DNA from: Collinsella aerofaciens | GTDB lineage: Bacteria; Actinomycetota; Coriobacteriia; Coriobacteriales; Coriobacteriaceae | DNA: 16,150 bases | NCBI GenBank assembly: GCA_030841765.1 | Contig: JAUUSS010000052.1 | Coordinates: 1-16,150, forward strand | Reading direction: 5' to 3' | Part shown: piece by piece, positions 1-5,896 of the stretch | Position numbering within the stretch: the stretch's first letter is position 1 | Layout of the letters: each line of letters opens with the position of its first letter | Program-made: the position numbers and the translations under genes | The notes under the pieces: model-generated | The model's database searches: none | What the model was told of the DNA's origin: nothing | Seen by the model: the letters and a program-made list of their open reading frames with translations, nothing else

Positions 1-1
1 C

Positions 2-739
2 TGGCTGGATTCCGCTTCTGGCGCGATGAAAACGGGATGGCTTTCCCTTGGGGGCACATGGTATTACCTTGATGCCGCACGTGGGGGAGTAATGTTGAGC
101 AACGGTTGGTATTGGATCGGCTCTACTGACTACAAGTTCAGTTCATCCGGCGCAATGGTTGGCGCTTGGGTCGATGTCCCGTGCTATTCGCAGTACCCGG
201 AACTTCCTACTGGCTGTGAGTCGGTTGCCCTTACAAACTTGCTTAACTACTATGGTTTCGGTTTAGGTAAGACGATTATTGCGGATTATTACTTGCCCAA
301 GGGAAGCAACGGCAACTTTGTTACCGCCTTTGATGGCAACCCAAGGCGTAGCAGCGGGGGTCTCATGGGATGCGTCGCCCCTGCGATTACTATTGCTGGT
401 AATAACTTTCTGCGCGCTGCGGGAAGTATCATGCAGGCAAAAGACGTTTCTTTCTCGTCAATTTCTTCCATTAAGAACAGACTGACCTGTGGACAACCTG
501 TTGAGATGTGGAATACCGAATGGGGAAGTTGGCCAGGAGGCCGTTATGCTGCTCGTTGGTATAACGGGCATTCCTATGGTCTGTGGGGCGGTAATCATGC
601 CGTAGTCCTTAAAGGCTATGATGACGAGCAGGGAATTGTCTATCTTTCGGATTCGATTAACGGCAATGTTACGCGAAATGCCCAGGTGTTCTTCGGCACG
701 TGGCAACAGATGGATAGCCAGGCTGTGGTAATTGAATAG
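2..739 (+). CDS. Secreted choline-binding-type repeat protein with C-terminal C39-like cysteine peptidase domain (5' partial)
   Basis: The reading frame is open at the left edge, so only the C-terminal part is present; the first ATG at 26 lies inside a repeat and is not a real start. Residues 1-48 (numbered from that ATG) are cell-wall-binding repeats of the type TGWLSLGGTWYYLD and NGWYWIG. They lead directly into a peptidase_C39-like papain-fold domain. The likely catalytic Cys is in TGCESVALTN (C64, codon 215-217), the His is in GGNHAVVLKGY (H191, codon 596-598) and the Asp/Asn-position residue is in YLSDSINGN (D209, codon 650-652). By analogy the repeats hold the enzyme on a choline-like wall decoration and the domain cleaves a peptide bond in a surface or wall substrate; the substrate is unknown. 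Another C39-fold hydrolase role, such as an amidase, is possible. It runs convergently with the licB-like gene and shares its terminator. Confidence 0.85.
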   Translation, partial: WLDSASGAMKTGWLSLGGTWYYLDAARGGVMLSNGWYWIGSTDYKFSSSGAMVGAWVDVPCYSQYPELPTGCESVALTNLLNYYGFGLGKTIIADYYLPKGSNGNFVTAFDGNPRRSSGGLMGCVAPAITIAGNNFLRAAGSIMQAKDVSFSSISSIKNRLTCGQPVEMWNTEWGSWPGGRYAARWYNGHSYGLWGGNHAVVLKGYDDEQGIVYLSDSINGNVTRNAQVFFGTWQQMDSQAVVIE

Positions 740-749
740 CCATGATGCT

Positions 750-782
750 AAAAGGGGAGAGCTCGTCGAGCTCTCCCCTTTT
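750..782. terminator. Bidirectional intrinsic terminator
   Basis: A perfect inverted repeat has 15-bp arms, 750-764 (AAAAGGGGAGAGCTC) and 768-782, around a 3-nt loop (GTC). The outer A4/T4 pairs give a U tract on either strand. It sits 11 bp after the stop of the C39-type protein and 18 bp after the stop of the convergent minus-strand permease gene, so it can end both transcripts. Confidence 0.92.
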
Positions 783-800
783 ACTATATTGTTAATCAAG

Positions 801-1742
801 CTACGCCGTCTTATTACGTCCAAATAGTTCGTCCCAGTTACTAGCTGCCAAAACTGTTCCGCATACAATTACAACGCAGCAGATTACGGATGCCATATCG
901 GGAATTGTTCCAAGCAAGATCAGGCCAAAGACCACCGACCATGCCGAATAGGAGATATTCAGAGCCATCGCACGCGCTGCTCCGATTGCCGCAATCCCCT
1001 TGTAATAGAACAGATAGGATGCAGTTCCTGCGAGTCCGGCGAGTGCAATAATCAATGTAGGCATGCTCGGGATGGCACCCAGCGTGAAATGCCATGCTCC
1101 GAAGAGGGGGAGTACAAGCACTCCATAAACAAGCGCACTTGTAGTTTCGCGGATTTGCAAAGCCGTTTCGTCATCAACGGCATCATCTTTCATTCCCCAT
1201 GCGCACAGCACCGCTTCGGATCCCCATCCGATAACAGTAAGCACCGCGCCGAGTAAGCCGAGGGGGGCATTTGCAATCTCGCTCGATCCGGCCGATAGAT
1301 AGCCCATCGTCATTACGCCGCAAAGAGCAACGAGAAGGGAAAGAATCTGTCCTTTGCCCATTTTCTCCTTCAGCAGCACGAAAGAAAGGAATGCTCCGAC
1401 AGCGGGATAGAAGGCGGATATAATTGCCGTGTAGGCTGCTCCGATATTATTAATCGCCAATACGTATCCGGTCATTCCGATAGGTCCACCGAGCAGTGCG
1501 CCGGCGATGACGACCTTGCCCGAACGAGTTTTAAGTGCAGCGAGCGTGTCTTTTAATCTGCCTCGAACTCCCATGTACCCAAAGAGCCAGATCGCACAGA
1601 AGGCATCATGGAGAAAAGATCCCGCAATGGAGGCACATGCAAGCGCTTCCGCCGATCCAATATAGGGCGCGAGCGCCAAACCGATTCCAAGTATTACTGT
1701 ATCAAGGCCCCAAAGAAGACCGCTAAAAAAGCCGAATTGCAT
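801..1742 (-). CDS. licB: DMT/EamA-family permease, LicB-like choline (amino alcohol) transporter
   Basis: This 313-residue, almost wholly hydrophobic protein has about ten predicted membrane segments arranged as two EamA-type halves, which is the usual size and form of drug/metabolite transporter (DMT) family proteins. Typical stretches are GAAYTAIISAFYPAVGAFLSF at the end of the first half and KGIAAIGAARAMALNISYS in the second. LicB proteins of lic loci belong to this family and import choline for phosphocholine decoration. The assignment here rests on that family plus position, 2 bp downstream of the kinase/cytidylyltransferase gene. Its Shine-Dalgarno (AAAGGTGAG on the minus strand) lies inside the end of the upstream gene, so translation of the two is probably coupled. 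The ligand could be another amino alcohol. Confidence 0.85.
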   Translation of the reverse strand: MQFGFFSGLLWGLDTVILGIGLALAPYIGSAEALACASIAGSFLHDAFCAIWLFGYMGVRGRLKDTLAALKTRSGKVVIAGALLGGPIGMTGYVLAINNIGAAYTAIISAFYPAVGAFLSFVLLKEKMGKGQILSLLVALCGVMTMGYLSAGSSEIANAPLGLLGAVLTVIGWGSEAVLCAWGMKDDAVDDETALQIRETTSALVYGVLVLPLFGAWHFTLGAIPSMPTLIIALAGLAGTASYLFYYKGIAAIGAARAMALNISYSAWSVVFGLILLGTIPDMASVICCVVIVCGTVLAASNWDELFGRNKTA

Positions 1743-1744
1743 CG

Positions 1745-3517
1745 TTACTCACCTTTTCGATAGATCTCCAGTGCCTTTTTAAGGTATTTGGCACTGTAAT
1801 TGAAGTAGATATAGAGCCATTCGCCTACGAAGTCGCCTTCGGCTTCTTTCAGAAGAGACCAGAGGTACCAGCACCATCCTGCAAGGGCAATGTGCGCATA
1901 GTTATGTGCAACTTCGTTGTTTGTTGCCTTGCGCCCAAAATATGCATCAAGCGCGCGGTCGACTTCATCTTCGGAAAGCTCGCAGCAGACACTGCACGTT
2001 CCAAAATCGTTTGCATAATCGCTCATGCCAGCATATTCCCAGTCAATGAGATAGTACTTGTCGTTTTCATCGATAAGGAAATTGAGGTAAAAGAAGTCAT
2101 TGTGACAAAGGCATTTTGGCGCATTGTCGGCCTGGACAAAGTGCTCCAATTCATCGATTTCGGCGGCCATTTCCCTGTAGCCTGGAATGTCGATAGGGCC
2201 TTTTTCCAAAAGAAGTGATTCGTAGCGCTTCGCTTCGAGGTAGAAGTCAAATTCGGTTTCGACATTTGCACCGCTCTCGTGAAGCGAACGACACATCTGC
2301 ATCATTCGATTCATTTGGGCATCATCATGCGGATCAGGCTGCTTTGCGTTGGGTACAAACTTCGAAATTTTCCAACCGCGCTTTGGGTCCTCATGAATGA
2401 ACGTGTCGTCAAGGCCGAGTTCCTTGGCCTTTTTAAGTGCGGCTACTTCTCCATTTCTGTTAATAAGCAGTTCGGTCCCGACTCCCGGATGGCGGTAAAC
2501 GTACTCTCCGTCATTGGTTCTAAAGTGGCACGATAGATTCGTAAGACCTTGTTTAAGGGGATAAACGTCGTGAATCTCTGATTTGGAGCAGCCGAGCACT
2601 TGCTCGATGTTATCGAAAATATCGGAGTCAACGTTTTCGATAAAATGCGGATCAAAGGCACGCAGTTCATCAAGAGAATCGAATTCGTTGATCTCGCCCT
2701 CAGGATACTTTTTGATCACCATATCGAGCTCCTTGATGTGCTCGATATATAGATCTTCCCAAAGCTTGTCCGTTGTTTCGGGCTTGTTATATTCCGTTTC
2801 GAGAATCTGCTTAAATGCAAGCGAGAAGGCTTTATCAAAGTAGACATGTCCGAGCATATACCAAGCATCGGAACCGCCAATCGTAACATTGGTGATTCTG
2901 TCCATTGCTCCGGTTTGAATGCACCATTCTTTGGTGGCGCCTTCAGCATATTGAGCAGAATAAAATGCTTTCCAAACGTATGCTTCAAACGGATTGTTTA
3001 GAAGGTAATCATCGCTTGAACAAATATAGGTGTTGCCAAGCCGCTCTTTTACGCACATAAGCGATGCGTGGTTATTTTTGGATGCATATTCGTTGTTGAC
3101 GACAATCGAAACGCCGAACTTGCTTTCGAGATAGAAGAAATACTCTTTTTTATAGCCGACAACGACGGTGATATTGCTGATACCTGCGTCTTGCAGCTGC
3201 CTAATCTGACGTTCGATGAGAATCTCACCACGTACCTTTAAAAGGCCTTTGGGCTTTTCATACGAAATGGGAGCAAAGCGGCTCGAAAGCCCCGCAGCCA
3301 ATATCACTGCGTTTTCAACCTTATAGGGGTGAAGTGCTTCGTAACCGTTGTCGGTTAGGCTGTCCGATTCGAGAAGGCCTTCATTCGTAAGCTCTTTATT
3401 TGCTGCGTTTACCGATCCAAGTGAGAGGCCAGTGCGCTCGGCAACTTCTCGCTGGCTGGCATATGGGTTCTTTAGGTATTCGTACAGAACAGTAAAGTTA
3501 CGCTTGGTCAGTTCCAC
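1745..3517 (-). CDS. Trifunctional fusion: winged-helix DNA-binding domain + LicC-like cytidylyltransferase + LicA-like choline kinase
   Basis: The start chosen is GTG at 3517, because a GGAGG box (3524-3528 on the complement) lies 6 nt upstream; the frame is open further upstream to 3631 but without a ribosome site. This gives 590 residues. Residues 1-62 look like a MarR-type winged helix (TVLYEYLKNPYASQREVAERTGLSLGSVN... then LTDNGYEAL). Residues about 67-300 are a nucleotidyltransferase with AVILAAGLSSRF (70-81), EKPKGLL (87-93), NNHASL (148-153) and a metal-binding-type SSDDYLL (D169-D170). Residues about 310-590 are a choline/ethanolamine kinase fold with HNDFFYLN (472-479) and LIDWE (catalytic-type D492). 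It would phosphorylate imported choline and activate it as CDP-choline for LicD. LicA and LicC are separate proteins in classic lic loci. The added winged helix suggests autoregulation. First gene of the operon with the licB-like permease. Confidence 0.88.
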   Translation of the reverse strand: MELTKRNFTVLYEYLKNPYASQREVAERTGLSLGSVNAANKELTNEGLLESDSLTDNGYEALHPYKVENAVILAAGLSSRFAPISYEKPKGLLKVRGEILIERQIRQLQDAGISNITVVVGYKKEYFFYLESKFGVSIVVNNEYASKNNHASLMCVKERLGNTYICSSDDYLLNNPFEAYVWKAFYSAQYAEGATKEWCIQTGAMDRITNVTIGGSDAWYMLGHVYFDKAFSLAFKQILETEYNKPETTDKLWEDLYIEHIKELDMVIKKYPEGEINEFDSLDELRAFDPHFIENVDSDIFDNIEQVLGCSKSEIHDVYPLKQGLTNLSCHFRTNDGEYVYRHPGVGTELLINRNGEVAALKKAKELGLDDTFIHEDPKRGWKISKFVPNAKQPDPHDDAQMNRMMQMCRSLHESGANVETEFDFYLEAKRYESLLLEKGPIDIPGYREMAAEIDELEHFVQADNAPKCLCHNDFFYLNFLIDENDKYYLIDWEYAGMSDYANDFGTCSVCCELSEDEVDRALDAYFGRKATNNEVAHNYAHIALAGWCWYLWSLLKEAEGDFVGEWLYIYFNYSAKYLKKALEIYRKGE

Positions 3518-3523
3518 TGCAGG

Positions 3524-3528
3524 CCTCC
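3524..3528 (-). promoter_or_regulatory. Shine-Dalgarno that fixes the GTG start of the HTH-LicC-LicA gene
   Basis: The complement reads GGAGG, 6 nt before GTG (3517-3515). The ATG or other codons further upstream in the same frame have no comparable purine-rich box, so the longer 628-residue reading is unlikely. Confidence 0.8.
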
Positions 3529-3554
3529 AATTAAGATGTTCATTGCTTAGGAAA

Positions 3555-3583
3555 AGAATAGAATGATTGAACGTTATGTTCAA
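3555..3583 (-). promoter_or_regulatory. Predicted sigma-70 type promoter for the HTH-LicC-LicA/licB operon
   Basis: On the complement, TTGAAC (3583-3578) and TATTCT (3560-3555) are separated by exactly 17 nt. Transcription would start near 3548, giving a leader of about 30 nt before the GTG. The -35 box is one arm of the palindrome at 3566-3584. Prediction from consensus match only. Confidence 0.6.
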
Positions 3584-3584
3584 T
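3566..3584. promoter_or_regulatory. Operator-like palindrome covering both divergent -35 boxes
   Basis: ATTGAAC-GTTAT-GTTCAAT is a perfect inverted repeat with 7-bp arms around a 5-bp centre. Each arm contains TTGAAC in one orientation, so the same element supplies a -35 box to the minus-strand lic operon and to the plus-strand NlpC/P60 gene. A protein bound here would affect both. The TGTTCA half recurs at 3537-3542 and, inverted, at 3608-3613. Its identity as an operator is inferred. Confidence 0.55.
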
Positions 3585-3594
3585 TTAATATATT
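3567..3594 (+). promoter_or_regulatory. Predicted sigma-70 type promoter for the NlpC/P60 repeat-protein gene
   Basis: TTGAAC (3567-3572) and TATATT (3589-3594) lie 16 nt apart on the plus strand. A start near 3601 would give a leader of about 80 nt before ATG 3683. The region 3585-3660 is very A/T-rich. Prediction from consensus match only. Confidence 0.5.
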
Positions 3595-3670
3595 TATCTA
3601 CATAGACTGAACAGACAGTAACGAAAATCAATCCTGGAATGTGGATTAAAATAAATAAATGAGATATCTG

Positions 3671-3676
3671 GGAGGG
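3671..3676 (+). promoter_or_regulatory. Shine-Dalgarno that fixes the start of the NlpC/P60 gene at 3683
   Basis: GGAGGG lies 6 nt before ATG 3683. An in-frame ATG at 3659 lies upstream of this box and has no box of its own. Starting at 3683 also places the signal peptide directly at the N-terminus. Confidence 0.85.
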
Positions 3677-3682
3677 TCGCTT

Positions 3683-5854
3683 ATGTATCGATTCGAAAAG
3701 AAGGCCACGCTTGTTTGTGCTGCTGCGTCATTAATCACTGCTTGCTGCTTGCCCCTGAGTGCGAATGTCGCGTTTGCACAGGATTCCGTTGAGGCTCAGA
3801 GTATTGAGTCAAAAGCGGATTTTTCTTCTGTGGTTTCCGATGATTTGCAACCTGATAATTCTTCCGTCATAAAAGATGGCTGGCAACGAGACGAGTCGTC
3901 TGGAGTTTGGTATTACGGAAAAAACGGTAAACACCAAACTGGCTGGCTGCAAAGCGGGGGCTATTGGTATTGGCTTGATCCAGCCAATGATGGTGCAATG
4001 CAGACAGGTTATTTCAATGTGACCGATGCTGGCGGATCGACTGCTTCGTTTTATGCGAATGACGGCAATGCCGCAACGCCTTTTGGCGCGCTATATCAGA
4101 ACTGCTGGCTACGTAACTCAGATGGAAATTGGTTTTATGCCAATGCTGGAGGCGATTTAGCTGCTGGTTGGTTTTATCAAGACGGCACATGGTATTACCT
4201 GGATCCTGCCACCCATATAATGCAGGTTGGTTTTGTCGACCTCGGGAGCGGGAAATACTATTTAGATGCCACTGGTGCTATGAAAACCGGCTGGATTCTC
4301 GTTGACGGGAATTGGTACTGGGCTTATTCATCGGGTGCCCTTGCTTCGTCATGGCAAACGATAGGTGGGGCTCGCTATTATTTTGACCCACAGACGTTCA
4401 TCATGTTTAAGGGTCGTCAAAAGATTGATGGAAGAACCTACATTTTTGGTGACTATGGCCTCGCAAATGGATGGTACAAAGACGGAGCAGATTGGTATTA
4501 CTGCTCTAACGGTATTGCGGCCACTGGCTGGAAACTCGTTAACGGCGCTTGGTATTATCTCGACCCAGCCTCCGATGGTAAGATGTCCGTTGGGTATTTA
4601 GACCTTGGCAATGCAGCATATTATTTGAACCCCAATGGGGTTATGGCTGTTGGCTGGGCTCAGTCCGAGAACGGCTGGTATCTAGCCTCTCAATCTGGTG
4701 CGCTTATTTCTGACTGGTATAAAGAAGGCGCTAGCTGGTATTACCTGGACCCTGTTAGCCATCTAATGAAAACGGGCTTATTTGAGGTGAGCGGCAACGA
4801 TTGTTTTGCAAACCAGAGCGGTAGGCTCGTGGTTTCAAGCTGGGTTACCGTTAATGATGGCGTTGAAAGATATGCCGATGATAATGGATATCTTTGCAAG
4901 GATGTGATTCGCGAAAACGGCGCTATTCTAAAAACCGCTGGAGCTGATGGTTGGCAGGTTGCGTCCGGCTGGGTTAATGTCGCAAATCTAAGGTTTTACG
5001 CTGAGCCCGGAACGGGTGCCATTCATCTTGGATGGCTGCAGATTGACGGCGATTGGTATTGGCTTGATGCCAATTCTGGCGTGATGAAGACCGGATGGGT
5101 TTTTACTGGTGGTTCATGGTATTACCTAAACGCTGACGGAAAAATGGCAACTGGTTGGAAATGCCTGAATGGAACATGGTATTACCTTGAGTCCAATGGA
5201 AGCATGCATGTTGGCTGGCTTAAAGATTCGGGTAAGTGGTATTGGTTAGACGGCAGCGGCGCTATGGCAACGGGCGCAAGGACCATCGACGGTGTTCGCC
5301 GAATTTTCTGGAGCGATGGCCAGTGCGACAAAGTTGGCTGGAAAAATCCATCCCAGTATCCTCAGGTCAGTTCTTGGACTGTTCAGCTGCCTAGCTATTG
5401 CACCGGATACTTTACCTATGTGACCCCTTCTCGCATTTCTGTCGAAGCAACGCGGGAAGATTGCGTGAACGCCTTTATCCAGCGCGCCTATGAGTATATC
5501 GGTACGCAATATATTGAGCCTTGGTCTACCGCTCCCGGTGGAGCTGTTGATTGCTCTGGTTTTGTCTTGCAGTGCCTTTATGCTACTGGCATGGATATGG
5601 GTGTTTACAACCCTTATAACCATCGCTGGGATCCAAGCCAAACCTACAATTCCATGAATTGGTATCGAAGCAATATCTTTATGCCCGTGAGCACGAGCTC
5701 GATTCAACGCGGCGATGTGATTTATTACCGCGGTCATATTGCAATTGCACTTGGCGGCGGCTTGATGATTGATTCCTGGCCTCATCAAGGTGTCGGAATT
5801 CATCCTATTAGCGCAAGGGGAAATGTAATCGGCGCAGCTCGTCCGTTTATTTAA
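3683..5854 (+). CDS. Secreted choline-binding-type repeat protein with C-terminal NlpC/P60 peptidoglycan hydrolase domain
   Basis: This protein has 723 residues. A signal peptide (positive n-region YRFEKK, hydrophobic core to about residue 30, likely cleavage after AFA at 32) marks it as exported. A short acidic linker follows, then about 20 cell-wall-binding units of about 20 residues (residues about 66-555), such as TGWLQSGGYWYWLDPANDG and TGWVFTGGSWYYLNADGKMA. The C-terminal NlpC/P60 domain (about 590-723) shows VDCSGFV (Cys624), YRGHIAI (His685) and SWPHQGV (His701), the expected catalytic triad order. NlpC/P60 enzymes usually cleave stem-peptide bonds of peptidoglycan, and the repeats would fix the enzyme to choline-like decoration. 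The gene is transcribed divergently from the lic operon and is 42 bp upstream of the L,D-transpeptidase gene, with which it probably forms an operon. An irregular stretch at residues about 385-430 interrupts the repeat array. Confidence 0.93.
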   Translation: MYRFEKKATLVCAAASLITACCLPLSANVAFAQDSVEAQSIESKADFSSVVSDDLQPDNSSVIKDGWQRDESSGVWYYGKNGKHQTGWLQSGGYWYWLDPANDGAMQTGYFNVTDAGGSTASFYANDGNAATPFGALYQNCWLRNSDGNWFYANAGGDLAAGWFYQDGTWYYLDPATHIMQVGFVDLGSGKYYLDATGAMKTGWILVDGNWYWAYSSGALASSWQTIGGARYYFDPQTFIMFKGRQKIDGRTYIFGDYGLANGWYKDGADWYYCSNGIAATGWKLVNGAWYYLDPASDGKMSVGYLDLGNAAYYLNPNGVMAVGWAQSENGWYLASQSGALISDWYKEGASWYYLDPVSHLMKTGLFEVSGNDCFANQSGRLVVSSWVTVNDGVERYADDNGYLCKDVIRENGAILKTAGADGWQVASGWVNVANLRFYAEPGTGAIHLGWLQIDGDWYWLDANSGVMKTGWVFTGGSWYYLNADGKMATGWKCLNGTWYYLESNGSMHVGWLKDSGKWYWLDGSGAMATGARTIDGVRRIFWSDGQCDKVGWKNPSQYPQVSSWTVQLPSYCTGYFTYVTPSRISVEATREDCVNAFIQRAYEYIGTQYIEPWSTAPGGAVDCSGFVLQCLYATGMDMGVYNPYNHRWDPSQTYNSMNWYRSNIFMPVSTSSIQRGDVIYYRGHIAIALGGGLMIDSWPHQGVGIHPISARGNVIGAARPFI

Positions 5855-5896
5855 TAGATTCCCTGCAAGACAGTCGGTACCGGTTGGGGGCTTGAA

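Noticed and set aside
458..868. A 136-residue minus-strand open frame spanning the convergent terminator
   Set aside because: It crosses the perfect terminator hairpin and overlaps both the C39-domain gene and the permease gene in other frames, so it is a shadow frame.
3518..3631. N-terminal extension of the HTH-LicC-LicA protein to the upstream ATG at 3631
   Set aside because: The extension would read through both predicted promoters and the palindrome and has no ribosome site, whereas the GTG at 3517 has GGAGG at 6 nt.
3649..3660. Three tandem AAAT-like units before the NlpC/P60 gene as a phase-variable tetranucleotide tract
   Set aside because: Three units are too few to expect frequent slippage, and A/T-rich leaders produce such runs by chance.
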